From assembly GCA_023422565.1 (NCBI GenBank), contig JAFAGR010000091.1, forward strand, positions 1 to 25,374: 25,374 nucleotides of DNA, read 5' to 3'. The translations under genes were made by a program, and so were the position numbers. The notes below the pieces were generated by a model. The model was given only the letters and a program-made list of their open reading frames with translations, did no database searches and was not told the origin of the DNA. Shown here piece after piece: positions 16,301-24,172 of this stretch (position 1 is the stretch's first letter; each line of letters opens with the position of its first letter). This stretch comes from Bacteroidota bacterium (lineage in GTDB: Bacteria > Bacteroidota > Bacteroidia > Chitinophagales > Chitinophagaceae).

Positions 16301-17551
16301 TTGAAAATAGGATTGATCCGGGAAGGTAAAATTCCCGCCGATAACAGGGTTGCCCTTACTCCCGCTCAGTGCAGGTGGATTCATAAAACCCAGGAAGGAG
16401 TAGAAATTTTTGCGCAAAGTTCTGATACACGTTGTTTCCCGGACAAAGATTATGAACTTGCCGGCGTTAAAGTGGTGGAAGATATTTCTCATTGCGACAT
16501 CCTGTTCGGTATAAAGGAAGTGCCCGTTGAACAGCTTATTGAGGGCAAAACCTATCTGTTTTTTTCCCACACTAAAAAATTACAGTCTTACAACCAGCAT
16601 TTGCTTCAGGAGATAATTCGTAAAAAAATTACGTTGGTCGATTATGAATGTTTAGAACATGAGGATGGTACAAGAATAATCGGCTTCGGTTTTTTTGCGG
16701 GAATTGTGGGTGCGCACAACGGTATGCGTGCCTATGGGAATCGAACAGGTGCTTTTCTACTTGATAAGGTCAATTCTTCAAAAAACCTTCAATATCTCAT
16801 ACATACTTACTTCGGCCTGGCAATTCCGAACATTAAGATCGCGATAACGGGAAGCGGCCGCGTAGCACACGGCTTGCAGGAGATCATGAATCTCATGGGC
16901 ATTCACGAAGTAGAGCCGGATGAATTTCTTGAAAAAGAATTTTCCTATCCCGTATATGTTCAGCTCAAAGGCGCAAATCTTTATGAAAACGAATCCGGTG
17001 GTTACAATCGTGAAGAATTTCATGCGCATCCCGAAAAATACAGATGCAAGTTTGGTTCCTTCCTTTCTCAAACCGATATTCTGATGAACGGGATATACTG
17101 GGACAAAAACATACCGCGCTTGTTTGAAATGGAAGATATGAAGCGCCCTGATTTTCGTATAAAGACCATCGCAGACGTTACAGATGATTACCACGGCTCT
17201 GTTCCGTGTAATCTTGGCGATTCAACCATTGAGGATCCGGTGTATGGTGTTGACAGGATAACAGGTGAGCGAACCGAACCATATCTTCCCGGCTCCGTAG
17301 ACGTTATGGCCGTAGGAAATCTTCCAAATGAACTTCCCCGGGACGCGAGCCGTTATTTTGGTGAACAGCTCATCAAGTTTGTGTTAGGCGATATTCTCAA
17401 AGGAGGAAGTGAAATTATTAACCGGGCAAGTATTGTGGTTGGCGGCGAACTGAACACACCGTATGAATATATGCGTGATTATGCGGAAGGTTCCATTGCT
17501 TCCGTTGATGGTGCTATAAGGCTAAGTAATACGATTTCAGCAGATCAATAA
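16301..17551 (+). CDS. Lys1/AlaDH-PNT family dehydrogenase (saccharopine dehydrogenase-like)
   Basis: This 416-residue NAD(P)-dependent oxidoreductase has the N-terminal AlaDH/PNT-type domain (IGLIREGKIPADNRVALTP) and a Rossmann motif GSGRVAHG (184-191). It keeps Lys72 (FGIKEVP) and His90 (FFSHTKK), which align with the catalytic Lys and His of yeast Lys1 saccharopine dehydrogenase (lysine-forming). Later segments DVTDDYHGSVPCNLGDSTIEDPVYG also fit that family. It may interconvert saccharopine and lysine or act on a related amino acid; the true substrate is not proven. The start is TTG, with no better start near the conserved first strand. The 3' end overlaps trmN6 by 38 bp, tail-to-tail. Confidence 0.82.
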   Translation: MKIGLIREGKIPADNRVALTPAQCRWIHKTQEGVEIFAQSSDTRCFPDKDYELAGVKVVEDISHCDILFGIKEVPVEQLIEGKTYLFFSHTKKLQSYNQHLLQEIIRKKITLVDYECLEHEDGTRIIGFGFFAGIVGAHNGMRAYGNRTGAFLLDKVNSSKNLQYLIHTYFGLAIPNIKIAITGSGRVAHGLQEIMNLMGIHEVEPDEFLEKEFSYPVYVQLKGANLYENESGGYNREEFHAHPEKYRCKFGSFLSQTDILMNGIYWDKNIPRLFEMEDMKRPDFRIKTIADVTDDYHGSVPCNLGDSTIEDPVYGVDRITGERTEPYLPGSVDVMAVGNLPNELPRDASRYFGEQLIKFVLGDILKGGSEIINRASIVVGGELNTPYEYMRDYAEGSIASVDGAIRLSNTISADQ

Positions 17552-18245
17552 ATTCAGGCGAGTAATTTTCCTTATCAGTTTTAATGAAAATTGTTTTTTC
17601 ATTAATTGCTCTATTAGGTGAAGTTCCTATACAGTAAAACTTCCGGAAAGCAGTGTGCGACCGTGTTTGGTGTATGGTTACAACTTCCTTGATAAATAAA
17701 TTTTGCCCCGCTACCGCTTTCCTGAGTTCATTATCCCTCTCTGACGGCAATAACAAAAAAAATAATCCTTGTTCATTCAACAATTCTTTTGCATGCACAA
17801 TTAATGTTTCTAAAGGAAGATTATTTTCATGTTTGGATAAGTTTTTTTCTTCCTTTGGTGAGTTTAAACTTTTGGAAAAAAATGGAGGGTTGCATATGAC
17901 TAGGTCGAACTTCTTTTTTGAAACTTCCGCAAAATTCTGAATGGGTGAATGATAAATTTTTATTCGTGCCTGCCATGGGGAATGTTCGAAGTTGTATCTG
18001 GCATCATTGATAGCATCCTCGTCTATTTCCACCGCAGAAACCTGCACTTTAGTTTGTTGGGCGATCATAAGGCTCAATAACCCTGTACCCGTGCCTATGT
18101 CCAGAAGAGTAGAAGCTCCGGCCGAAACTTTCTGTATATAGTTCGCGGTCCAGGCCCCAAATAGGCATGAGTCTGTGCAAACCTTCATGGGAGCGTGATG
18201 CTGACGAACAGAAAAAGCTTTGAAATGAAAAATATTACTGCCCAT
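17514..18245 (-). CDS. trmN6: tRNA1(Val) (adenine(37)-N6)-methyltransferase
   Basis: The 243-residue class I SAM-dependent methyltransferase has DIGTGTGLLSLM (49-60) for SAM binding, VEIDEDAI as the acidic ribose contact, and CNPPFF around NPPF (119-122), the N6-adenine methyltransferase signature. The N-terminal FSVRQHHAPMKVCTDSCLFGAW matches the YfiC/TrmN6 family, which makes m6A37 in tRNA1(Val). It begins 1 bp after the tsaD stop (TAG-A-ATG), so it is probably coupled to another tRNA position-37 modification gene. It overlaps the preceding plus-strand gene by 38 bp. Confidence 0.92.
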   Translation of the reverse strand: MGSNIFHFKAFSVRQHHAPMKVCTDSCLFGAWTANYIQKVSAGASTLLDIGTGTGLLSLMIAQQTKVQVSAVEIDEDAINDARYNFEHSPWQARIKIYHSPIQNFAEVSKKKFDLVICNPPFFSKSLNSPKEEKNLSKHENNLPLETLIVHAKELLNEQGLFFLLLPSERDNELRKAVAGQNLFIKEVVTIHQTRSHTAFRKFYCIGTSPNRAINEKTIFIKTDKENYSPEFIDLLKSYYLAL

Positions 18246-18246
18246 T

Positions 18247-19287
18247 CTACCAATTGGTGCGCGCGGTGGGAATCACATCGAGCGCGGAAAATTCCTGCTT
18301 CATAAATTTATAATATGCGGTGATGGCTATCATTGCCGCATTATCCGTGCAGTATTCAAATTTTGGAATGTAGGCATTCCATCCTTTTTCTTCACTCCAT
18401 AATTTCACCTGGTTTCGAAGCTCACTATTTGCACTCACACCGCCTGCAATGCATACTTCGCGAATTCCCGTTTGTTCCACGGCCATTGCAAGCTTTTTCA
18501 TCAGGATGTTTACAAGCCTGTATTGAACACTCGCACAAATGTCAGCGAGGTTTTCGCTGATGAACTCTTTCTTCTCTTCCTCCGTTGCGGTAGAAGCTTC
18601 TTTGTATACAACAGAGGATCCGGCATTATTTAAAAAATAAAGAATGGAAGTCTTTACACCCGAGAAACTAAAATCCAGCCCGGGGATCTTCGGTTCGGGA
18701 AAACTATAGGCCTTCGGATTTCCCGCTTTTGCAAATTTGTCGATCAGGGGCCCGCCGGGATAAGGCAGTCCCAACATTTTCGCCGTTTTGTCGAAAGCCT
18801 CTCCAACAGCATCATCGATCGTTTTCCCTATCACTTCCATTTCCCACGGCGATTTGCACAATACGATCTGTGTATGTCCGCCGCTTACGGTCAGGCATAA
18901 AAAAGGAAATGTCGGACGAGGCTCGTCTATCAAATTTGCAAGAACATGGGCCTGCATATGGTGTACGGCTATCAGAGGTTTGTTAAAAGCGAGTGCGAGT
19001 GATTTGGCAAATTCGGATCCCACCAATAATGCACCGATCAAACCCGGCGCCTGCGTAAAAGCAAACGCATCCACTTCGCCCATGTCAATTCCGGCGCGTG
19101 TAGCCGCCTCCGTTACTACAGGCACGATGTGCTGCATATGTGCCCTGCTTGCAAGTTCAGGCACAACACCTCCGTATTTTTTATGTATGTCCTGTGTGGC
19201 CACCACATTGGAAAGTATGGCCCCGTTCCGGCAAACCGCCGCTGCGGTCTCATCACAAGAAGATTCTATGGCGAGGATTGTGGGCAT
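18247..19287 (-). CDS. tsaD: tRNA threonylcarbamoyltransferase TsaD
   Basis: This 346-residue Kae1/TsaD protein has the start ILAIESSCDETAAAV, the metal-binding HHMQAH (109-114), the ATP-site segments SGGHTQ, FSFSGVKT and CIAGGVSANSELR, and TDNAAMIA near the C-terminus. It transfers threonylcarbamoyl from threonylcarbamoyl-AMP to A37 of ANN-decoding tRNAs with TsaB and TsaE, which are not in the window. The length is standard. It is followed at once by trmN6, giving a two-gene tRNA-modification unit. The start ATG lies 10 bp from a 7-bp-periodic repeat. Confidence 0.97.
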   Translation of the reverse strand: MPTILAIESSCDETAAAVCRNGAILSNVVATQDIHKKYGGVVPELASRAHMQHIVPVVTEAATRAGIDMGEVDAFAFTQAPGLIGALLVGSEFAKSLALAFNKPLIAVHHMQAHVLANLIDEPRPTFPFLCLTVSGGHTQIVLCKSPWEMEVIGKTIDDAVGEAFDKTAKMLGLPYPGGPLIDKFAKAGNPKAYSFPEPKIPGLDFSFSGVKTSILYFLNNAGSSVVYKEASTATEEEKKEFISENLADICASVQYRLVNILMKKLAMAVEQTGIREVCIAGGVSANSELRNQVKLWSEEKGWNAYIPKFEYCTDNAAMIAITAYYKFMKQEFSALDVIPTARTNW

Positions 19288-19297
19288 TAACGAAGTT

Positions 19298-19346
19298 CTA
19301 AAATCTATAATTTGTAATCTAAAATCTATAAGCTTTGATTTATAAT
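19298..19346. repeat. 7-bp-periodic array D between tsaD and the permease gene
   Basis: Seven units fill this short gap without a phase break, for example CTAAAAT and CTATAAT at 19298-19311. CTAAAAT recurs at 19319-19325, so CTAAAATCTATAA is present twice. All units are AT-rich, and five of the seven end in AAT. Confidence 0.85.
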
Positions 19347-19351
19347 TTCCA

Positions 19352-20593
19352 CTACGATCTTATCGCCACTACAGGATCCATCTTGGCGGCTTGCGAGGCA
19401 GGAATTATCCCTGCAAGAATTCCCACTACAATACAGATGACCATTGTTCCCAATAACATAGGCAGTGAAATGAATACGGGGAAATCCATTGGGCCGGAAA
19501 GGATAAGCGTTAGTATATAAACCATCGTTAATCCGAATACACCACCCAGGATGCAAAGAATGGCGGCTTCGAGAAGAAACTCCATCAGGATTGTTTTGTT
19601 TTTCGCACCGATAGCCTTCTTTAAACCGATCACCGGAGTTCTTTCTTTCACTGTTACAAACATGATGTTAGCAATACCAAACATTCCAACTATAAGGCTT
19701 ATGCCGCCGATAATTGCTCCCACGATATTGATTGTAACAAATGATTGCGATATGGCCTTGCTGAAGGCTTCCACACTGTTGAGTGCAAAATTGTCTTCCT
19801 CTCTCGGCGCAAGTTTGCGAACCTGCCGCATAATACCGCGAAGTTCTGTACTCAGCGAAGCTACACTCACGCCTTCCTTTCCTTTCACAATAAGGATAGG
19901 GTTGGCATTGTCTTCCGCATAAACCTGCCTCATGAACTTGTAGGGCATCATAATGGAATTGTCATAATCCCACCCAATGAAGTTTTTCCCTTCCTTTTTT
20001 ATAACGCCAATTACGGTCACTTTTTTTCCACCGGCCTCAACCTGTTTGCCCACCGCACGGTTCGCATTGCCGAAAAAAGTTTCTGCTTTTGAATAACCTA
20101 GTATGCACACATTGCTTCCGGAATTAAATTCACTTGCGGAAAAATAACGGCCGGTTTCAAAATTTATCGGCTGAATATCTATCTGTGGTTCATTGATGCC
20201 ATACATGGCCACACCGGTTAACACATCATCTTTATAAGAAATGTTTCCGCGGGTTTGCATCAGGTAGGTAACTTTATCCGTCAGGTCAGAACGTTCCCGA
20301 ACCTGTATTGACTCCTCATACTTCGGCCGCGGGCGGCTCCTGAACTTCCACATCGGAATGTCGTGTCCGCCGGTATAATCCCACTTATCTACGTAAATAG
20401 TATTGCTGCCGAGCGATTGTACCTGGTCCTGAATGTTTCGCTCAAGACTATTTACCGTTGCCAGCACGCCAATTATGCAGAAAATACCAAAAGCCACTCC
20501 TGTTAAACTTAAAGCCGTGCGCAATTTGTTCTGGCGAAGATCCTCAAAGGTGAGGCGCATTGAAGATGAAAATATGTTCAGCAGTTTTCGCAC
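19352..20593 (-). CDS. MacB/FtsX-type ABC transporter permease
   Basis: The 413-residue protein has the MacB layout: an N-terminal NKLRTAL segment leading into TM1 (about 27-47), a large periplasmic domain (about 48-285), then TM2 (288-314), TM3 (338-362) and TM4 (377-398). It ends in the motif AAKMDPVVAIRS, close to the family's usual (A/P)-(A/D)-P-(I/V)-x-A-(L/I)-R end. Such permeases couple ATP hydrolysis to mechanical export of lipoproteins, peptides or drugs. No ATPase or membrane-fusion partner is adjacent, so partners are elsewhere. The annotated start is GTG at 20593, but it sits 5 bp from a perfect -7 box. Translation is therefore either almost leaderless or begins at ATG 20560 (MRLTFEDLRQ). 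Confidence 0.9.
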   Translation of the reverse strand: MRKLLNIFSSSMRLTFEDLRQNKLRTALSLTGVAFGIFCIIGVLATVNSLERNIQDQVQSLGSNTIYVDKWDYTGGHDIPMWKFRSRPRPKYEESIQVRERSDLTDKVTYLMQTRGNISYKDDVLTGVAMYGINEPQIDIQPINFETGRYFSASEFNSGSNVCILGYSKAETFFGNANRAVGKQVEAGGKKVTVIGVIKKEGKNFIGWDYDNSIMMPYKFMRQVYAEDNANPILIVKGKEGVSVASLSTELRGIMRQVRKLAPREEDNFALNSVEAFSKAISQSFVTINIVGAIIGGISLIVGMFGIANIMFVTVKERTPVIGLKKAIGAKNKTILMEFLLEAAILCILGGVFGLTMVYILTLILSGPMDFPVFISLPMLLGTMVICIVVGILAGIIPASQAAKMDPVVAIRS

Positions 20594-20597
20594 AAAA

Positions 20598-20605
20598 CAA
20601 AGTTA
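20598..20605 (-). promoter_or_regulatory. -7 box TAACTTTG of the permease gene
   Basis: On the minus strand TAACTTTG perfectly matches TAnnTTTG and ends 5 bases before the GTG at 20593. The expected transcription start therefore falls on or next to the start codon. It overlaps the first units of repeat array E. Confidence 0.5.
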
Positions 20606-20629
20606 GTCATTAGTCTTTAGTTGATAATC
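20602..20629. repeat. 7-bp-periodic array E upstream of the permease
   Basis: Four consecutive units keep a 7-bp step: GTTAGTC, ATTAGTC, then TTTAGTT and GATAATC. The array overlaps the -7 box of the permease gene. A related unit, GCAAATC (20635-20641), follows after a 5-bp phase shift, and GCACATC occurs 14 bp later. Confidence 0.7.
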
Positions 20630-20676
20630 AGCAGGCAAATCTGACGGTGCACATCTGCAAATTATCAAATTTGCAA

Positions 20677-20734
20677 ATGCCGACGCTTTGGTCGGCATCG
20701 AGACCCGCTAAGCGGCGTTGCGATTTGCAAATCG
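20677..20734. promoter_or_regulatory. Cluster of palindromes upstream of prfC
   Basis: Three dyads sit in 58 bp. ATGCCGAC (20677-20684) pairs with GTCGGCAT (20691-20698). CCGCT and AGCGG flank one base at 20705-20715. CGATTTGCAAATCG (20721-20734) is a perfect 14-bp palindrome ending 10 bp before the prfC -7 box. Its core ATTTGCAAAT also occurs at 20669-20678. The last could be an operator, the first a terminator-like or repeat-derived hairpin; both readings are inference. Confidence 0.5.
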
Positions 20735-20744
20735 GCATTCCTTG

Positions 20745-20752
20745 TATCTTTG
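20745..20752 (+). promoter_or_regulatory. -7 box TATCTTTG of prfC
   Basis: TATCTTTG followed by CGCGCA is a perfect TAnnTTTG element ending 9 bp before the ATG at 20762. TTTG at 20724-20727 lies 17 bp upstream, slightly close for a -33 element. The leader would be a few bases at most. Confidence 0.6.
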
Positions 20753-20761
20753 CGCGCATTT

Positions 20762-22342
20762 ATGAAATATTCAGAAGAAATCAGCCGGCGAAAGACCTTT
20801 GCCATCATCTCTCACCCCGATGCCGGAAAAACCACATTAACCGAAAAGTTCCTCCTGTTTGGCGGCGCCATACAAACTGCAGGTGCCGTTAAAAGCAACA
20901 AAATAAAAAAGCACGCCACGAGCGATTTTATGGAGATCGAACGCCAGCGTGGAATTTCTGTGGCTACTTCGGTGATGACCTTTGAATATAAAGATCACCT
21001 GATCAACCTGCTGGATACACCGGGCCACAAAGACTTCGCCGAGGATACGTTCCGAACCCTGACGGCGGTGGATAGTGTGGTGTTGGTGATCGACAGCGTG
21101 AATGGTGTAGAAGCGCAAACCCGACGTCTGATGGAGGTGATCGCCATGCGCAAAACCCCGGTGATCGTTTTCATAAACAAAATGGATCGTGATGGAAAAA
21201 ACCGCTTCGACCTTTTGGAAGAAATAGAAAAGGAGTTGAATATTCAGCTTCACCCAATGACCTTTCCCATCAATAGCGGCAAAGATTTTAAAGGAGTTTA
21301 CGATATTCATAATAAGAGCCTTGTGCTTTTCACTCCCGGTTCTAAAACCGAGGAATCTTTACAAATCCAGGGATTCGATGATCCGATGCTTATAAAAAAA
21401 GTGGGCGAGCGCGATGCTGCGGTGATAAAGGAGGATGTGGAACTGATCGAAGGCGTTTACGGTGAGTTGAACGTAGAGGATTACCTGTCTGGAAATGTCG
21501 CCCCGGTTTTTTTCGGCAGTGCGGTGAATAATTTTGGTGTGAAAGAAATGCTGGACACTTTTATTCGAATAGCGCCTACGCCAAGGCCAAGGGAAACAAC
21601 AACAAGAAAAGTGGATCCAGAGGAAGATAAATTCAGCGGGTTTATTTTTAAGATACACGCAAACCTCGATCCTAAACATCGCGACCGCATCGCATTCCTT
21701 CGGGTGTGCAGCGGAAAATTCTCGCGTAACAAATATTATGAGCATGTTCGTTTAGGCAAAGACGTTAGGTTCAGTAACCCATATAGTTTTCTTGCCCGCC
21801 AAAAAGACGTTATCGAGGAAGCATATCCGGGTGATGTGGTGGGTTTGTTTGATACCGGAAACTTTAAAATTGGTGATACACTTACTGAGGGTGAGAAATT
21901 TTTCTTTACCGGAATTCCCAGTTTCTCTCCTGAAATTTTTAAAGAGGTAGTGAACAAAGATCCAATGAAAACCAAACAGTTGGAAAAAGGATTGATTCAG
22001 CTTACGGATGAGGGCGTGGCACAGTTATTCACCCAGTTTGGCGGCACAAAGAAGATCATTGGCTGTGTAGGTGAACTTCAGTTTGAGGTGATCCAATATC
22101 GATTACTTCAGGAATATGGAGCTTCGGTTCAAATGAACAGTCTGCCTTTTTACAAGGCATGTTGGCTGACCAGTAAGGATCCGAAAAAACTTCAGGATTT
22201 TGCGCGGTTCAAACAAGCGAATATCGCGGAAGATAAAGATGGCCACATGGTTTACCTTGCGCAGAGTGAATGGTTCCTAAATACCGAGATCACCAACAAC
22301 CCCGATATCGAGTTTCATTTTACCAGTGAGATTCATAAATAA
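20762..22342 (+). CDS. prfC: Peptide chain release factor 3
   Basis: This 526-residue translational GTPase has G1 SHPDAGKTT (17-25), the switch region HATSDFMEIERQRGIS, G3 DTPGHKDF (85-92) and G4 NKMD (139-142). It continues through the beta-barrel and C-terminal domains expected of RF3, including QFGGTKKIIGCVGELQFEV. RF3 recycles RF1 and RF2 from the ribosome after peptide release. The DFMEIERQRGISV switch and the length separate it from EF-G and LepA. The ATG at 20762 was chosen because the in-frame TTG at 20750 lies inside the -7 box. Its stop is 7 bp from the stop of the convergent unknown gene. Confidence 0.96.
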   Translation: MKYSEEISRRKTFAIISHPDAGKTTLTEKFLLFGGAIQTAGAVKSNKIKKHATSDFMEIERQRGISVATSVMTFEYKDHLINLLDTPGHKDFAEDTFRTLTAVDSVVLVIDSVNGVEAQTRRLMEVIAMRKTPVIVFINKMDRDGKNRFDLLEEIEKELNIQLHPMTFPINSGKDFKGVYDIHNKSLVLFTPGSKTEESLQIQGFDDPMLIKKVGERDAAVIKEDVELIEGVYGELNVEDYLSGNVAPVFFGSAVNNFGVKEMLDTFIRIAPTPRPRETTTRKVDPEEDKFSGFIFKIHANLDPKHRDRIAFLRVCSGKFSRNKYYEHVRLGKDVRFSNPYSFLARQKDVIEEAYPGDVVGLFDTGNFKIGDTLTEGEKFFFTGIPSFSPEIFKEVVNKDPMKTKQLEKGLIQLTDEGVAQLFTQFGGTKKIIGCVGELQFEVIQYRLLQEYGASVQMNSLPFYKACWLTSKDPKKLQDFARFKQANIAEDKDGHMVYLAQSEWFLNTEITNNPDIEFHFTSEIHK

Positions 22343-22349
22343 GCCGGAA

Positions 22350-22742
22350 TCAATCTTCAGGTTCCTGCCCATACAAAGTAGAAAATGTTTTCATAACTTT
22401 TTGGATCAGCTTTTCGTGATAGGGAAGGTGATACATCGACTTTCCGCCAGAATGTGCCAGCATTTTGTCAATGCGCTCCTGCTCATTTTTAAAACTATCT
22501 AACAAAACGAAAAAGGGCCCGCTGCTGTGCTCCCTGAACAAAGGCTGTTCTGTAAGATAGAAGAGGGCTTTAAGCAGGATGTCTACATCAAGAGAAGTTT
22601 CAACCGCCAGGTCCATCAAAAGATCGGAAAACGGATCATATCCCATGATCACCCAGGCATCACATTCCTCTGTTGGAACATTTAAAATAAAGATGGCAAT
22701 GTATTCCATCGGGCGTGTGGGCTTGGGACAGGGCTTTCTCAT
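22350..22742 (-). CDS. Protein of unknown function, 130 residues
   Basis: I do not recognise this protein. It is acidic and apparently cytosolic, with no signal peptide or membrane segment. A beta-like stretch MEYIAIFILNVP is followed by DAWVIMGYDPFSDLLMDLAVE and a helical second half ending YHEKLIQKVMKTFSTLYGQEPED. It has two Cys, one in the N-terminal KPCPKP. A second possible start is the Met at 22709 (119 residues), which would begin directly with the beta stretch; no Shine-Dalgarno decides between them. It lies between convergent prfC (7 bp gap) and purB on its own strand (49 bp gap) and might be transcribed with purB. Confidence 0.7.
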   Translation of the reverse strand: MRKPCPKPTRPMEYIAIFILNVPTEECDAWVIMGYDPFSDLLMDLAVETSLDVDILLKALFYLTEQPLFREHSSGPFFVLLDSFKNEQERIDKMLAHSGGKSMYHLPYHEKLIQKVMKTFSTLYGQEPED

Positions 22743-22791
22743 TGCTCAATTATTTAAAAGTCACCCATGCGTAATTGGCTAATTCAAGGAC

Positions 22792-24129
22792 TTAAAATTT
22801 CCCGGTGTAATTCGCCGGACTTATCTTTTTCATCTCCTGCTTCAATGCAGAAGAAACTTTCAATTCATTAATAAATTGGTGTATGGAAGCACGATCAATG
22901 TTTTGCTTTCCCCTTGTCAGCTCCTTCAGCGCTTCATAAGCATTCGGATAGTTCTCTCTTCTAAGAATGGTTTGAATCGCTTCAGCAACCACGGCCCAAT
23001 TGTTTTCCAGGTCTTCTTTCAGTTTTGATTCATTTAATATGAGTTTGTCCAATCCTTTTTGAATGGAAATCATAGCCAGGTGCGTATGTGCCATCGGAAC
23101 GCCGATATTTCGCAAAACGGTACTGTCTGTTAGGTCGCGCTGCAGTCGCGATATTGGAAGTTTTGCTGAAAGGTGCTCCAATAAGGCATTTGCTATCCCC
23201 AGGTTTCCTTCCGCATTTTCAAAATCGATCGGATTAACTTTATGCGGCATCGCGCTGCTGCCAATTTCCCCTTTCTTTGTTTTTTGCTTGAAATAATCCA
23301 TACTGATATAACTCCAGATGTCCCGGCACAGGTCAATGAAAATGGTATTGATCCGCTTTATAGCATCAAAATGTGCGGCCAGGGTGTCGTAATGTTCTAT
23401 CTGGGTAGTATACTGTTGCCTTTCGATGCCCAGCCTTTCTTCCAGAAATTGATTTGAGAATTTTATCCAGTCTGTTTTCGGGTAGGCCACACCGTGAGCA
23501 TTGAAATTTCCGGTCGCTCCCCCGAACTTTCCCGAAAACGGGATATAACTGAACAATTGAATCTGGTTCTCTAATCTTTCCACGAAAACCATTAACTCTT
23601 TGCCCAGTATGGTTGGAGAGGCAGGCTGCCCATGAGTTCGGGCGAGCATAGGTACATCTTTCCAGGTTCCGGCAAGGGTATGCAAGGCTTTTTGAAGATT
23701 GAGTACTGCAGGAAGATACTCCTGTTCATTTGCGTCTTTCCACAACAACGGGATGGCTGTATTATTTACATCCTGTGAGGTCAAACCGAAATGCACCCAC
23801 TCTTTAATGTTAGCCAAACCGTTTTTTTCAAGATGGGCTTTTATAAAATATTCAACAGCCTTAACATCATGATTGGTGGTTCGCTCAATTTGCTTGATCT
23901 CTTCAGCATCGGATTCAGAAAAATTGATCACAAGGTTTCTTAGAGAGGATTTCGCTTTCGCGTCGATCTTGAAAAATTTCTTTTCGCCGAGGAACAGGAG
24001 ATATTCCACTTCAACATGAATCCTGTACCTGATCAGCGCGAATTCAGAATAAAAAGCGGCGAGATTGGCAAGCTGGTTTCTATACCGGCCGTCTATTGGA
24101 GAAATGGCTGTAAGTGGGGAAAGTTGCAT
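22792..24129 (-). CDS. purB: Adenylosuccinate lyase
   Basis: The 445-residue fumarase/aspartase-superfamily enzyme has TTNHDVKAVEY (84-94), TSQDVNNTA (117-125), THGQPASPT (165-173) and the flexible catalytic loop GSSAMPHKVNP (290-300), which carries the catalytic serine. It removes fumarate from SAICAR and from adenylosuccinate in purine synthesis. The NHDVKAVEY and LERLGIERQ features and the length match the E. coli-type PurB clade, not the shorter B. subtilis type. It is transcribed divergently from mqnA, and the two starts flank a palindromic promoter. Confidence 0.96.
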   Translation of the reverse strand: MQLSPLTAISPIDGRYRNQLANLAAFYSEFALIRYRIHVEVEYLLFLGEKKFFKIDAKAKSSLRNLVINFSESDAEEIKQIERTTNHDVKAVEYFIKAHLEKNGLANIKEWVHFGLTSQDVNNTAIPLLWKDANEQEYLPAVLNLQKALHTLAGTWKDVPMLARTHGQPASPTILGKELMVFVERLENQIQLFSYIPFSGKFGGATGNFNAHGVAYPKTDWIKFSNQFLEERLGIERQQYTTQIEHYDTLAAHFDAIKRINTIFIDLCRDIWSYISMDYFKQKTKKGEIGSSAMPHKVNPIDFENAEGNLGIANALLEHLSAKLPISRLQRDLTDSTVLRNIGVPMAHTHLAMISIQKGLDKLILNESKLKEDLENNWAVVAEAIQTILRRENYPNAYEALKELTRGKQNIDRASIHQFINELKVSSALKQEMKKISPANYTGKF

Positions 24130-24144
24130 GTGTGGTGGATTGGC

Positions 24145-24162
24145 TAATTTTGCGCAAATTAA
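24145..24162. promoter_or_regulatory. Shared palindromic divergent promoter, purB/mqnA
   Basis: On the plus strand TAATTTTG (24145-24152) is a perfect -7 box for mqnA. On the minus strand TTAATTTG (24162-24155) is a one-mismatch box for purB. The two overlap around the perfect 10-bp palindrome TTTGCGCAAA (24149-24158). Polymerase bound in one direction would block the other, so expression of the two genes may be mutually exclusive at any moment (inference). Confidence 0.55.
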
Positions 24163-24172
24163 TTTAAAGGAG

